From positions 434,001-498,000 of the forward strand of contig NZ_JADIKC010000003.1 of assembly GCF_016905005.1 (NCBI RefSeq): DNA of 64,000 nt, given 5' to 3'. Of the stretch, positions 9,382 through 18,725 are shown in pieces; the stretch's first letter is position 1, and each line of letters opens with the position of its first letter. The notes under the pieces were generated by a model. It was not told where the DNA came from. It did not search any database and saw nothing but the letters and a program-made list of their open reading frames with translations. Origin of the DNA: Dyella kyungheensis. Lineage in GTDB: Bacteria; Pseudomonadota; Gammaproteobacteria; Xanthomonadales; Rhodanobacteraceae. The position numbers and the translations under genes are program-made.

Positions 9382-9708
9382 TCAGCGGCCCCAGTAACCG
9401 TCATGCATGCGCCAGCCGTCACGGGCGTGTTCCCAATGCGCCTGGTGATAGACGTAACCGGGACGGGAACGGACCCAGGTGCCACCGACCCACACGTGGC
9501 GGCCGCCATCCCAACGCCAGTAACCGGGCGCCCACACATAGCCGGCGCGCGGCGGCGGCACCACTTCGTAGCGCGGAGCCGGCGGGGCCACGCCGATGCC
9601 GACAGAGACCGCCACGCCCGCCGAAGCGGACGGTGCATAGCTCATGGCGCCTGCGCTGACGATGCCGAGGGCGGCGAGCAGGGCGAGTTTGCGGGTAACG
9701 CTCAGCAT
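9382..9708 (-). CDS. Small secreted YXWGXW-repeat protein
   Basis: 108 residues. A cleavable signal peptide (about residues 1-30, ending SASA) precedes a short hydrophobic segment and the repeats GYVWAPGYWRWDGGRHVWVGG and WVRSRPGYVYHQAHWEH. The Shine-Dalgarno AAGGAGAGATCACC sits directly before the ATG at 9708. It is a paralogue of the lipoprotein at 8858-9217, but has no lipobox, so one is probably periplasmic or secreted and the other anchored. Function unknown. Confidence 0.86.
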   Translation of the reverse strand: MLSVTRKLALLAALGIVSAGAMSYAPSASAGVAVSVGIGVAPPAPRYEVVPPPRAGYVWAPGYWRWDGGRHVWVGGTWVRSRPGYVYHQAHWEHARDGWRMHDGYWGR

Positions 9709-9830
9709 GGTGATCTCTCCTTGGTAAGGGCCGCACCCCGCGGCCTTGAAGCGGGGAACGGCGTATTTCCTTGCCCTGTTGACCGACCGGCGCCGGCTCG
9801 TTCAGGTTCGTGCGGGCTTGCGGCGACCAT

Positions 9831-9869
9831 CCGTTCAGTTTTCTGGACGGGAAAAGAACGAACGGTCGT
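9831..9869 (+). promoter_or_regulatory. Candidate operator region of the TetR gene
   Basis: Two inverted repeats lie just before the TetR start at 9885: CCGTTCA-N6-TGGACGG (9831-9850, one mismatch) and ACGA-ACGG-TCGT (9858-9869). TetR regulators usually bind such repeats at their own promoter. Binding is inferred. Confidence 0.4.
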
Positions 9870-9884
9870 GCTATTTTCCATGCC

Positions 9885-10508
9885 ATGAACGCAACGACCC
9901 TAGGCAAGCGCGCCGCCACGCGCGAACTCATCCTCGACCACGCCTACGAGATGGCGCGCCGCGACGGCCTGGAAGGCTTGTCGATCGGCTCGCTGGCGGC
10001 GGACGTGGGCATGTCCAAGAGCGGCTTGTTCGCGCACTTCGGTTCGCGCGAAGAGCTGCAGCTGGCCGTACTCGAAACCGGACAGCTGCGTTTCCTGCAG
10101 CACGTGAAATGGCCTGCGTTGAAACTGCCGCGTGGCCTTGCGCGTGTGCGCGCCATCGTGACGAACTGGGTCAAGTGGGCGCAGGAATACCAGAGCGGTT
10201 GCGTGCTGCTCACCGCGGCCGGCGAATACGACGGTCGCGAAGGCGTCCTGCGCAATGTGGTGATCAAGCAGCAGGCAGGCTGGCGGCAGGAGATGTGCCG
10301 CGCCATCGGTCACGCCATGGAGAACGGCGAACTGCGTGGCGACACCGACCCTGCGCAGCTCGCCTTTGAAATCTACGCCCTCATGCTGGGCCTGCATCAC
10401 GATGCGGCCCTGTTCGGCTTCGACGAAGCGCGCCGGCATACGCTGGCGGGCTTCGCTCGCCTCATCGCCAGCTACAGCCCGCCATCCGAACGGAGTGCCG
10501 CGCCATGA
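9885..10508 (+). CDS. TetR/AcrR-family transcriptional regulator
   Basis: 207 residues. The N-terminal helix-turn-helix is clear: TRELILDHAYEMARRDGLEG, then LSIGSLAADVGMSKSGLFAHFGSREEL with the TetR SKSGLFAHF recognition segment. The C-terminal part (KWAQEYQSGCVLLTAAGEYDGREG) resembles the YcdC/RutR-like ligand domain seen in regulators of lipid and hydrolase genes. Its last codons overlap the next gene by ATGA, so it most likely controls the alpha/beta hydrolase made from the same message, together with itself. The ATG at 9885 is the natural domain start. Confidence 0.92.
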   Translation: MNATTLGKRAATRELILDHAYEMARRDGLEGLSIGSLAADVGMSKSGLFAHFGSREELQLAVLETGQLRFLQHVKWPALKLPRGLARVRAIVTNWVKWAQEYQSGCVLLTAAGEYDGREGVLRNVVIKQQAGWRQEMCRAIGHAMENGELRGDTDPAQLAFEIYALMLGLHHDAALFGFDEARRHTLAGFARLIASYSPPSERSAAP

Positions 10509-11437
10509 CCCGCCCGACCACAGCAGCAAAACATCATCGCGGGCCCGGCGCGTTCACGCTGGGCGTGGTGCGCGCCGGTTTCGCGCTGGGTAGCCGCATC
10601 GCACCCGCGCGCACGGTGAAGCGTGCCGTGCGCATCTTCGTCACACCCTTTGCGAGCAGCCGCGCGCGTGCGCAGGCCGCCCAGCCCGACCAGGAGATGC
10701 GGCGCGGCGAGCTTGAAGTGAGCGGCAAGCGCATCGCCACCTATGTATGGGGCGATCCCGCGCGCCAGCCTTATGTGTTGCTGGTGCACGGCTGGTCGAG
10801 CTTCGGCCTGCGTTATCTGCCCTGGATCAAGCCATTGCGCGAGATGGGCTACGCGCTGGTGACATTCGATCAGCCGGGCCATGGCCTCAGCGGCGGCCGT
10901 CATTGCACGCTGCCCGATTTCATCGAGACGGTGCGCGAAGTGGGCCGTTACTTCGGCAACGCCGCGCTCACCATTGCCCATTCGCTGGGCGGTACCGCGG
11001 CCACGTTGGCGCAGGGCGAAGCGTGGCGCTCGCAGAAGCTGATCCTGATCGCGCCCGCGGCCGATCCGGTGGCGGCCACGCAGCGCTTCTCGCAATTCGT
11101 GCGCCTGGGCCAGCATCTGAGCGGCCGCATGCACGACAAGCTGGAGGCCATGACGGGCATCAACATCCACGATCTGCAGGTCCATCGCCATCTGCCGTCG
11201 CTGGGCCAGCCCGGGCTGATCGTGCACGACATGGACGATCGCGACGTGCCATGGGCGGAGGGTGAACGCTATGCGCGTCACTGGCATGGCGCCCGGCTGT
11301 TCACCACCCAGGGCCTGGGGCATCACAAGGTGCTCGACGCGCCCGAGGTGATCGAGGCGTCGCTGGCGTTCCTGCGCGGCGAAGAAGTGGGCGAACGCGT
11401 GGTGTCGTCGCCGAACCTGCCGTTCGGGGTGGGTTGA
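10505..11437 (+). CDS. Alpha/beta hydrolase
   Basis: 310 residues. The hydrolase fold is seen from about residue 60: [16 protein letters not shown] (oxyanion HGW), [11 protein letters not shown], and the nucleophile elbow AHSLGG with Ser160. The acid ([12 protein letters not shown]) and the histidine ([11 protein letters not shown]) complete the triad. About 60 basic residues precede the fold, with no clear signal peptide. Such proteins are lipase/esterase-like; the substrate is unknown. Translationally coupled (ATGA) to the TetR gene, which suggests induction by its substrate. Confidence 0.87.
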   Translation: MTRPTTAAKHHRGPGAFTLGVVRAGFALGSRIAPARTVKRAVRIFVTPFASSRARAQAAQPDQEMRRGELEVSGKRIATYVWGDPARQPYVLLVHGWSSFGLRYLPWIKPLREMGYALVTFDQPGHGLSGGRHCTLPDFIETVREVGRYFGNAALTIAHSLGGTAATLAQGEAWRSQKLILIAPAADPVAATQRFSQFVRLGQHLSGRMHDKLEAMTGINIHDLQVHRHLPSLGQPGLIVHDMDDRDVPWAEGERYARHWHGARLFTTQGLGHHKVLDAPEVIEASLAFLRGEEVGERVVSSPNLPFGVG

Positions 11438-11441
11438 GAGC

Positions 11442-11504
11442 GTCGCGGCCAAGGCCGCTCCCACATGGCCGCCAGCACGTTGTGGGAGCGGCCTTGGCCG
11501 CGAC
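11442..11504. repeat. REP-like inverted doublet, variant of family 1
   Basis: Arms at 11442-11465 (GTCGCGGCCAAGGCC...) and 11481-11504 are perfect 24-base reverse complements. The outer GTCGCG and CTCCCACA ends match family 1, but the core is GGCCAAGGCC instead of CACAAGTG, and the arms face the opposite way. Confidence 0.88.
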
Positions 11505-11630
11505 GGCCACCTCCACGATACCTGTGCGCACGGTCGTCGCCGCGGCCCCTCCCTCCGCGCCGCAACATGTTCCAAACGCAACCATCCATTAAAATGGTCG
11601 GTCCGACGCACCCGCAGTCCCGGAGTCCCC

Positions 11631-14600
11631 ATGAGTTCCCCCGCCCAGCACGTTTCCGCCAGCGCCGCCCATGCGGAGACCCGCCCGTTGCGCTTCGTCA
11701 CCGCCGCCAGCCTGTTCGATGGCCACGACGCCGCCATCAACATCATGCGACGCATCATCCAGGCGCAGGGCGCGGAGGTGATCCACCTGGGCCATAACCG
11801 CTCGGTGGAAGACGTGGTGCGCGCCGCGCTGCAGGAAGACGCCGATGCGATCGCGCTGTCGTCCTACCAGGGCGGGCACGTGGAGTACTTCAAGTACATG
11901 GTCGACATGCTGAAGGAACAGCATGCCTCGCACATCCGCGTGTTCGGTGGCGGTGGCGGCACCATTACGCCGGAAGAGATCCGCGAGCTGCAGGCATACG
12001 GCGTCGAGCGCATCTATCACCCGAACGACGGCATGAAGCTCGGCCTCACCGAGATGATCGAAGACGTGATGCTGCGCACGCGCGCCGCCGCGGTGAAGCG
12101 TGCAAAGGAAGAAGAAGCAAGCGTCGTCACGCCGATGGTCGACATCGGCAATGAGATCGCCGTGGGTCACGTGCTGTCGGCCATCGAAGAAGGCGAGCTG
12201 GCCGAGACCGAACTGGAACACCTGCGCAAGCAGTGGAAGATGGCCGGCAAGCAGACGCCGGTGCTCGGCGTCACCGGTACCGGCGGCGCGGGCAAGTCGT
12301 CGGTGGTGGACGAACTGCTGCTGCGCTTCCTGCATGCGTTCCCCGAGATGCGCATCGCCGTGCTCGCCGTCGATCCGACGCGCCGCCGCAGCGGTGGCGC
12401 CTTGCTGGGCGACCGCATCCGCATGAACTCCCTGCGCAGCCATCGCGTCTACATGCGCTCGATGGCCACGCGCCGCCAGCACGCCGCCACCAGCGCCGTG
12501 CTGCGCGACTGCATCGATTTCCTCAAGGCGCAGCCTTACGACCTCGTGATCGTCGAAACCGCAGGCATCGGCCAGAGCGATTCGGAGATCGTCGATCTGG
12601 TGGATTTCCCGACCTATGTGATGACCAGCGATTATGGCGCGGCGAGCCAGCTCGAGAAGATCGACATGCTCGATTTCGCCGAGCTCATCGTGCTCAACAA
12701 GTTCGACAAGCGCGGCGCGGAAGATGCGCTGCGCGACGTGCGCAAGCAGTGGAAGCGCAACCGCACCGCGTTCACGCTGACCGACGAACAGGTGCCGGTG
12801 TATCCGTCCATCGCCAGCCAGTTCAACGATCCGGGCGTGACCTGGATGTTCAGCAACCTGTGCCGCCTGATGCGCGAGAAGCTCAGCCTGCCGGCGGAGA
12901 AGTGGACGCCCAAGCTCGACACCACGCTGAAGGAGCCGCGCGCCACCGTGCTTATTCCGGGCAGCCGCGTGCGCTACCTCGCCGAGATTGCCGAGCAGGG
13001 CCGTGGGATCAACAAGGAAATCGAGCACGAGGCGGAATTCGCCAGCAAGGCGCAGCACTACTACGAATCGCTGAAGGAACTGGGCGATGCGCATCTGCCG
13101 CGCGAACTGGCCCGCTATGAATCCGAAGCGCTGCACGAAGAAGGCGCCGATCGTACGCTGCTGACCCTGCGCCAGCGCTACAACGCGGCGATCAAGGAAC
13201 TCAGCCACGAAGCGATCCACCTGCTGCACGACTGGCCCAAGCGCTACAAGTCGGTGACCGACGAGGTCAACGAATACAAGGTGCGCGACAAGGTGATCCG
13301 CGTGGAGAACTACCGCGTGTCGCTGAGCCACCAGAAGATCCCCAAGGTATCGCCACCCAAGACCAAGGACTGGGGCGACCTGCTGCGCTTCCTGATGCGC
13401 GAGAACCTGCCTGGCCATTACCCGTATACCGGCGGTGTGTATCCGTATCGCCGCACGGGTGAGGATCCCACCCGCATGTTCGCGGGCGAGGGCACGCCCG
13501 AGCGCACCAATCGCCGTTTCCATTACCTGAGCCAGGGCGGTGCGGCCACGCGCCTGTCCACCGCGTTCGACTCGGTAACGCTGTACGGCGAAGATCCGGC
13601 GCCGCGTCCGGACATCTACGGCAAGATCGGCAACTCCGGCGTCAACATCGCCACGCTCGATGACATGAAGAAGCTGTATTCGGGCTTCGACCTCAGTGCG
13701 CCGAGCAGCTCCGTGTCGATGACCATCAACGGGCCGGCACCGATCATCCTCGCGATGTTCATGAACACCGCGATCGACCAGAACGTCGAGAAGTACCTGA
13801 AGGAAGATCCGGCGCGCTGGGCCGCGGCGGAGAAGAAGATCGCTTCGATGTTCCCGAACGGCCGCCCGCAGTATTCGGGCGAGCTGCCCAAGGGCAACGA
13901 AGGCCTGGGCCTCGGCCTGCTTGGCATTACCGGCGATCAGCTTGTGGATGCGGAGACGTACGCGCGCATCAAGGAAGACACCCTGCAGAACGTGCGCGGC
14001 ACGGTGCAGGCGGACATCCTGAAAGAGGACCAGGCGCAGAACACCTGCATCTTCTCCACCGAATTCGCGCTGCGCATGATGGGCGACATCCAGCAGTATT
14101 TCGTCGACCACAAGGTGCGCAACTTCTATTCGGTGTCGATCTCCGGCTATCACATCGCCGAGGCTGGCGCGAACCCGATCAGCCAGCTGGCCTTCACGCT
14201 GAGCAACGGTTTCACCATCGTCGAGTACTACCTCGCGCGTGGCATGAGCATCGACGATTTCGCGCCGAACCTGTCGTTCTTCTTCTCCAACGGCATGGAT
14301 CCGGAATACACCGTGATCGGCCGCGTAGCCCGCCGCATCTGGGCACGTGCGATGCGCGAGCGCTACGGCGCCAGCGCGCGCAGCCAGATGATGAAGTATC
14401 ACATCCAGACCTCGGGCCGTTCGCTGCACGCGCAGGAAATCCAGTTCAACGACATCCGCACCACGCTGCAGGCGCTGTACGCGTTGTTCGACAACTGCAA
14501 CAGTCTGCACACCAACGCGTACGACGAAGCCATCACTACGCCGACCGAGGAAAGCGTGCGTCGCGCGGTGGCGATCCAGATGATCATCAACAAGGAACTG

Positions 14601-15098
14601 GGCCTCAACTTCAACGAGAACCCGTGGCAGGGCAGCCACATCGTGGATGCGCTCACCGATATCGTCGAAGAGGCGGTGTACAAGGAGTTCGAGGCGATCA
14701 GCGAGCGCGGCGGCGTGCTCGGCGCGATGGACACCATGTACCAGCGCGGCAAGATCCAGGAAGAGTCGATGTACTACGAGCAGAAGAAGCACGACGGCAG
14801 CCTCCCGCTGATCGGCGTGAACACCTTCCTGCCGAAGGATCATGGCGGCGAGATCGCCACCGAGATCGAGCTGATCCGTTCCACCGAAGGCGAGAAGGGC
14901 CAGCAGATCGACAACGTGCTGGCCTTCGGCAAGGCGCGCAATGCGCTGGCGCCGGAGAGCCTGAAGGTGTTGCAGGAGACGGCGCGCGATCGCCGTAACG
15001 TGTTCGAGCAGTTGATCGAGGCGGTGAAGTACAACTCGCTCGGACAGATCAGTCACGCATTGTATGACGTGGGTGGCGAGTACCGGCGCAACATGTAA
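11631..15098 (+). CDS. icmF: Fused isobutyryl-CoA mutase (IcmF)
   Basis: 1155 residues. Adenosylcobalamin-dependent interconversion of isobutyryl-CoA and n-butyryl-CoA (some members also use isovaleryl/pivalyl-CoA). Domains in order: B12-binding (about 20-150, DGHDAA with cobalt-ligand His32, then GGGGTI), a MeaB-type G-protein chaperone (about 205-540, P-loop GTGGAGKSS at 216-224), and the TIM-barrel mutase (about 560-1155, [37 protein letters not shown]). Fusion of all three in this order defines IcmF, as opposed to two-subunit methylmalonyl-CoA mutase. It fits the branched-chain/short acyl-CoA theme of the left part of the window. A 12-base gap leads to the next gene. Confidence 0.95.
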   Translation: MSSPAQHVSASAAHAETRPLRFVTAASLFDGHDAAINIMRRIIQAQGAEVIHLGHNRSVEDVVRAALQEDADAIALSSYQGGHVEYFKYMVDMLKEQHASHIRVFGGGGGTITPEEIRELQAYGVERIYHPNDGMKLGLTEMIEDVMLRTRAAAVKRAKEEEASVVTPMVDIGNEIAVGHVLSAIEEGELAETELEHLRKQWKMAGKQTPVLGVTGTGGAGKSSVVDELLLRFLHAFPEMRIAVLAVDPTRRRSGGALLGDRIRMNSLRSHRVYMRSMATRRQHAATSAVLRDCIDFLKAQPYDLVIVETAGIGQSDSEIVDLVDFPTYVMTSDYGAASQLEKIDMLDFAELIVLNKFDKRGAEDALRDVRKQWKRNRTAFTLTDEQVPVYPSIASQFNDPGVTWMFSNLCRLMREKLSLPAEKWTPKLDTTLKEPRATVLIPGSRVRYLAEIAEQGRGINKEIEHEAEFASKAQHYYESLKELGDAHLPRELARYESEALHEEGADRTLLTLRQRYNAAIKELSHEAIHLLHDWPKRYKSVTDEVNEYKVRDKVIRVENYRVSLSHQKIPKVSPPKTKDWGDLLRFLMRENLPGHYPYTGGVYPYRRTGEDPTRMFAGEGTPERTNRRFHYLSQGGAATRLSTAFDSVTLYGEDPAPRPDIYGKIGNSGVNIATLDDMKKLYSGFDLSAPSSSVSMTINGPAPIILAMFMNTAIDQNVEKYLKEDPARWAAAEKKIASMFPNGRPQYSGELPKGNEGLGLGLLGITGDQLVDAETYARIKEDTLQNVRGTVQADILKEDQAQNTCIFSTEFALRMMGDIQQYFVDHKVRNFYSVSISGYHIAEAGANPISQLAFTLSNGFTIVEYYLARGMSIDDFAPNLSFFFSNGMDPEYTVIGRVARRIWARAMRERYGASARSQMMKYHIQTSGRSLHAQEIQFNDIRTTLQALYALFDNCNSLHTNAYDEAITTPTEESVRRAVAIQMIINKELGLNFNENPWQGSHIVDALTDIVEEAVYKEFEAISERGGVLGAMDTMYQRGKIQEESMYYEQKKHDGSLPLIGVNTFLPKDHGGEIATEIELIRSTEGEKGQQIDNVLAFGKARNALAPESLKVLQETARDRRNVFEQLIEAVKYNSLGQISHALYDVGGEYRRNM

Positions 15099-15110
15099 GC
15101 GGGGTCTGCC

Positions 15111-15725
15111 ATGGCCGACGGTGATCTGTTTGGAAGTCCAGCCGGATCCAGCCTCGAGGGGCCGGAGCCGGGCTGCGCCTATTTCTTCGCTTTGCGGCCG
15201 AAGGGACGGGTGAGCGAACAGATCGGCCACCTGCGGGAAGCGGCCATCCAGACGCTCGGTGTGCCACAACCCGGCCGGGTCAGCGACGAGCGTCTGCACC
15301 TTTCGCTGTGCGCGCCGCGGCGCACGCCGCGCCTTCGCGCACCGTTCGAAACTTCCCTGATACGCGCGGGAGGCGAGGTGTTGGCTTCGGCCTTCCATCT
15401 CAGGCTCAAGGGCCTGTCCAGGTTCCATGGTTCCTTCGACAAGGCCTGTGTCGTGCTGCGGGTGGACGAAGAGGTGGCGCATCGGGCGCAGGCGCTCAAC
15501 CGTGCACTGGCCAAGGCCCTCTTCAACCATGGGTTCAATTGGGATGGCAGTGCTTTTGCGCCCCATGTCACCTTGTTTTACACGGACGATGTCGAGCTGA
15601 CGGCGGAAGACGGCGTAGCCATCGACTGGCATGTGGACGAGTTCGTGCTGATCCGGAGCTGGGTGGGGCTGCGTCGTCACGACACCTTGGCCAGTTGGCC
15701 CCTGCGAGTGTCGGACCGCCCATAA
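15111..15725 (+). CDS. 2H phosphoesterase / RNA 2',3'-cyclic phosphodiesterase-like (ThpR/LigT family)
   Basis: 204 residues. The two HxS/T catalytic motifs of the 2H superfamily are present: LHLSLC and, about 90 residues later, PHVTLFY. The start FFALRPKGRVSEQI matches the 'FFALxP' opening of bacterial 2'-5' RNA ligase-like proteins, whose established activity is hydrolysis of 2',3'-cyclic phosphate at RNA ends. About 20 extra residues precede this at the N-terminus. It is 12 bases after icmF and may share its message. Confidence 0.85.
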   Translation: MADGDLFGSPAGSSLEGPEPGCAYFFALRPKGRVSEQIGHLREAAIQTLGVPQPGRVSDERLHLSLCAPRRTPRLRAPFETSLIRAGGEVLASAFHLRLKGLSRFHGSFDKACVVLRVDEEVAHRAQALNRALAKALFNHGFNWDGSAFAPHVTLFYTDDVELTAEDGVAIDWHVDEFVLIRSWVGLRRHDTLASWPLRVSDRP

Positions 15726-15777
15726 TCGGGGCGCGGCCCATGCTAGCCTCCGCTATCCACTGCGCAGGCCTGGCCCC

Positions 15778-16446
15778 ATGTTGACCGTCCACCACCTCAA
15801 CAATTCCCGATCCCAGCGTGTGCTCTGGTTGCTGGAAGAGTTGGACGTGCCGTACGAGATCCGCAAATACGAGCGCGATCCCAAGACCATGCTGGCGCCG
15901 GCGGAATTGCGGGCCATCCATCCGTTGGGGAAGTCGCCGGTGATCGAGGACGACGGACAGATCCTGGCGGAGTCGGGCGCGATCATCGAATACCTGGTCG
16001 ACCGCTACGACACCGGACGCCTGGCGCCGTTGCCGGACATGCCCGAGCGCCTGCGCTTCACCTACTGGCTGCACTATGCGGAGGGCTCGGCGATGCCGCC
16101 CTTGTTGCTCAAGCTGGTGGCGTCGCGCATTGCCACGGCACCCATGCCGTTCTTTGCCAAGCCCATCGCGCGGCAGATCGCCAATAAACTGCAATCGACC
16201 TTCGTCGACCCGCAGTTGGCGTTGCATCTGAATTACGTCAACAACGAACTGGCATTCACCGGCTGGTTCGTAGGCAGCGAATTCAGCGCGGCCGACATAC
16301 AGATGAGTTTTCCGATGGAAGCGGCCATGGCTCGCAGCGGCTTGCAGGGCAAGCTTCCGCATATCGCTGCGTTCGTGAAGCGCGTGCAGCAGCGTCCCGC
16401 GTACAAGCGCGCGTTGGAGCGGGGCGGCCCCTATACGCTCGGTTGA
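15778..16446 (+). CDS. Glutathione S-transferase family protein
   Basis: 222 residues. The N-terminal thioredoxin-like domain (MLTVHHLNNSRSQRVLWLLEEL, then HPLGKSPVIEDDG and ESGAIIEYL) binds glutathione; SR(S)QRVLW carries the likely catalytic Ser. An all-helical C-terminal domain (FVGSEFSAADIQMSFP) follows. Cytoplasmic detoxification or reductase function is inferred from the family. A REP-like repeat follows directly. Confidence 0.9.
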   Translation: MLTVHHLNNSRSQRVLWLLEELDVPYEIRKYERDPKTMLAPAELRAIHPLGKSPVIEDDGQILAESGAIIEYLVDRYDTGRLAPLPDMPERLRFTYWLHYAEGSAMPPLLLKLVASRIATAPMPFFAKPIARQIANKLQSTFVDPQLALHLNYVNNELAFTGWFVGSEFSAADIQMSFPMEAAMARSGLQGKLPHIAAFVKRVQQRPAYKRALERGGPYTLG

Positions 16447-16456
16447 GCGGCCACCG

Positions 16457-16537
16457 TGTGGGAGCGCACTTGTGCGCGACTGCAGCTTCCCGTTCGTGCT
16501 GCTTTGCTTGCCTGTCGCGCACAAGTGCGCTCCCACA
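16457..16537. repeat. REP-like inverted doublet, family 1, copy 3
   Basis: Arms 16457-16480 and 16514-16537 are perfect 24-base reverse complements, identical to the arms at 7360-7423; spacer 33 bases. Confidence 0.9.
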
Positions 16538-16565
16538 GGGTTTGTCGCACGGCCATCGCCGGGAA

Positions 16566-16653
16566 ATCAGGAAGGTTTGCAACCGGTGCCGCAGGTGCAA
16601 GGTCGCTGCCCGCTCACCCGACCTGCGGCTACCCGGCTGCAAGCCTTCCTGAT
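16566..16653. repeat. Long imperfect palindrome
   Basis: ATCAGGAAGG...GCCGCAGGT (16566-16596) pairs with ACCTGCGGC...CCTTCCTGAT (16621-16653) over about 30 positions, with two mismatches and a 2-base bulge; the loop is 24 bases. It is noncoding and lies just after the REP-like doublet. It could be a terminator-like RNA hairpin, a small nonautonomous element or a structured RNA; no T-run follows. Confidence 0.65.
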
Positions 16654-16733
16654 CTCTTTCATGCGCACCGGCGCCATCGACGTGTCTCGCAAAGAGAACG
16701 TCGAACTCGCCGATTCGCTTACAACGTGAGTTC

Positions 16734-16952
16734 CTACCAGCGGCCGCGCCGGTTGTCGCGCGCTCTTGCGGGAACGAACAGGCGACGCTGGCCAAGGCAT
16801 ATCGTCAGGTAGAGCGACGAGAGCGCGAGGCCTCGCCACAGGGCTGCGTCGTCACCGGGTCGCCAGATCAACGTGGCGACGGAAAGTACGAACAGCAGCG
16901 CCGCCAGGATGATGCCAACCGTTCGCCATCCGATAACGAAAGAATGTTTCAT
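16734..16952 (-). CDS. Hypothetical two-span membrane protein
   Basis: 72 residues, two predicted membrane helices (about 7-30, GWRTVGIILAALLFVLSVAT, and 42-55, LALSSLYLTICLG), ending in an Arg-rich tail. The ATG at 16952 was chosen because GGAG lies 6 bases before it; an upstream in-frame ATG at 16988 is possible. I recognise no family. Confidence 0.55.
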   Translation of the reverse strand: MKHSFVIGWRTVGIILAALLFVLSVATLIWRPGDDAALWRGLALSSLYLTICLGQRRLFVPARARDNRRGRW

Positions 16953-17203
16953 GCCGGTCTCCATACCGCCATTTTCCGCAGTGGCCACGTAAAGAAGCGA
17001 TATCGCGCGGCCGCATGCACCATATAAATCGCGTAAAAGATCACTGGAAGTATTTCGGCTCCGGGCATTCGTGCACGGCGCATCGCGGTGCTTCGACCTT
17101 GCCTGTCGGCTGCGATTTCTTGCGAATGGTGATGGCCCGATGGCGCTCAGAACCTGGCCTCCATGAGGTCATGGCGAACCTTCATAACGCCGGCTCGCCC
17201 GAG

Positions 17204-17235
17204 TTGTCATCGAATTGTCACAAACTGGCTAAGAT
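17204..17235 (+). promoter_or_regulatory. Probable Pho box and -10 of the porin gene
   Basis: TTGTCAT (17204-17210), four bases, TTGTCAC (17215-17221): two direct heptamers 11 bases apart, as in PhoB sites (consensus CTGTCAT-N4-CTGTCAT). TAAGAT (17230-17235) is a -10 at the distance used when PhoB replaces the -35. The start codon is at 17272. Regulation by phosphate is inferred. Confidence 0.6.
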
Positions 17236-17271
17236 GGCGCCTGGATCACGCCGACACGTGGGGAGAAACGT

Positions 17272-18594
17272 ATGCGATGCAAGCTGGCCGTTGCCCTGGC
17301 CTTGGCGGTATGTGCTGCCGGCGCCCATGCCGATAGCGATAGTTTCAGCGACATTTTTACCAACGGCCATGTCGATGGCGAATTGCGCCTGTACGACTTC
17401 AACCGGATCTACGACACGCCTGCCACGCCGGATGCGCATGCGCTCTCGCTGGCTGCGTTGATCAACGCGCAGACGGGCGCTTTTCTTGGCGGGTTCAGCC
17501 TGGGCGGTTCGTTCGTGACGGCCAACGCGCTGGGCACCAAGGACGACAATCCGGCCAAGATCGACACCTCGCTGATGGGGCCCAACAGTTCGCTGGGTGC
17601 CTGGAGTCAGGCCTATCTGCAGTTCAAGCGCGACTGGTTTCTCTTTCGCGGCGGCTACCAGTACCTCAACACGCCATGGATGGGCGGCAACGATTCGCGC
17701 GTGATTCCTTCGTCGTACAACGCGGCGCTGGTGGACATCACGCCGGTGAAGGACTGGAACATCTATGCCATCCGCACCTTCAGCTGGAAGAGCCGCACTT
17801 CCAATGGCATGTACGACGACAACCTGTATTACCCGTCGAAGTACAACGGCGATTCGATGTACGGCAACAACGGTGCGCTGCCGCTCTCCGCGCCCGAAGC
17901 GAACGGAACCTGGGCAGCCGGCACGACCTACGTCAACGGCGGCCTTAAAGCCGAAGGCTGGTATTACGATTTCCTGCGCTTCGCGCGGATGGGTTACGTC
18001 AACGGCAGCTACACCTTCAACACGGATACGCCGTTCAATCCGTTCATCGCGGTGCAGGCATTGCGCGAGAACGACAGCGGCGGCGACAACATCCTGGTGC
18101 AGACGCAGGCGAAGCTGGTGGGTGTGGCCGGCAATCGCGTCAAGGCCGAAGCCTGGGGTGCGGATGTGGGCACGTCGATCTATGACGGGCGCATCGACTT
18201 TGCCTACAACAAGCTCGACGGCGAATCCGGTGCGGTGGGCGGTGGCAGTCTGATCTCGCCCTATACCGTGAACTACGCCACCGATCCGCTGTTCACTACC
18301 TCGATGATCCGCGGCCTGGTCGAGATCGGCCCGGGCCACGCGTGGAAGGCACGCGCGCAGTACAACTTCTTCGACAAGAAGCTGCAGCTGGTGGCGGCCT
18401 ATGCGAAGTACACCTCGCTCGAGCGCGGCGACAGCCACGACGTGTACTTCGACATCATCTACAACCTGGACAGCGTGCTCAAAGGATTGCAATTGCGCGA
18501 TCGCTGGGAGCGTTCGGTGGGCGGCGTCGCTAATCTCAATCCGGGCAACGAGCCGTTTACCTATAACCGCCTGATGATCTCGTACAAGTTCTAA
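17272..18594 (+). CDS. OprD-family-like outer membrane porin
   Basis: 440 residues. A signal peptide (MRCKLAVALALAVCAAGAHA) leads to FSDIFTNGHVDGELRLYDFNRIYD, the usual first strand of OprD/Occ-type porins, followed by alternating strands throughout and a terminal LMISYKF with Phe at the end, as outer membrane barrels need. Substrate cannot be read from the sequence; OprD relatives take up basic amino acids or small carboxylates. GGGGAGAAACGT precedes the ATG. The Pho box upstream suggests induction when phosphate is low. Confidence 0.83.
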   Translation: MRCKLAVALALAVCAAGAHADSDSFSDIFTNGHVDGELRLYDFNRIYDTPATPDAHALSLAALINAQTGAFLGGFSLGGSFVTANALGTKDDNPAKIDTSLMGPNSSLGAWSQAYLQFKRDWFLFRGGYQYLNTPWMGGNDSRVIPSSYNAALVDITPVKDWNIYAIRTFSWKSRTSNGMYDDNLYYPSKYNGDSMYGNNGALPLSAPEANGTWAAGTTYVNGGLKAEGWYYDFLRFARMGYVNGSYTFNTDTPFNPFIAVQALRENDSGGDNILVQTQAKLVGVAGNRVKAEAWGADVGTSIYDGRIDFAYNKLDGESGAVGGGSLISPYTVNYATDPLFTTSMIRGLVEIGPGHAWKARAQYNFFDKKLQLVAAYAKYTSLERGDSHDVYFDIIYNLDSVLKGLQLRDRWERSVGGVANLNPGNEPFTYNRLMISYKF

Positions 18595-18689
18595 ACCAGC
18601 GGCGGTGGCGGCGCCTCGACGCCCGCCACCGCACCGTTCTCCCGCCGGACCGATCGTCGCGTCTTCACAAAGTCGCGATATCCAGGCAC

Positions 18690-18717
18690 TTGACTATCGA
18701 TTAACCAAGTGGTTAAT
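18690..18717 (+). promoter_or_regulatory. Promoter with a perfect palindromic operator for the ArsR gene
   Basis: TTGACT (-35, 18690-18695) and GTTAAT (-10, 18712-18717) are 16 bases apart. Between and over them lies TTAACCAAGTGGTTAA (18701-18716), a palindrome with 7-base arms. This AACCA-N2-TGGTT form is usual for ArsR repressors paired with SRPBCC genes. The start codon at 18726 is so near that the mRNA would be leaderless or almost so. Confidence 0.65.
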
Positions 18718-18725
18718 TGACACTC

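Noticed and set aside
15179-15571. Minus-strand open frame opposite the 2H phosphoesterase gene
   Set aside because: No domain; the plus-strand gene carries both HxS/T motifs.
11589-15680. 1363-codon open frame opposite icmF
   Set aside because: Antisense shadow of a GC-rich gene; its His/Val/Arg-rich translation resembles no protein, while icmF is fully recognisable.
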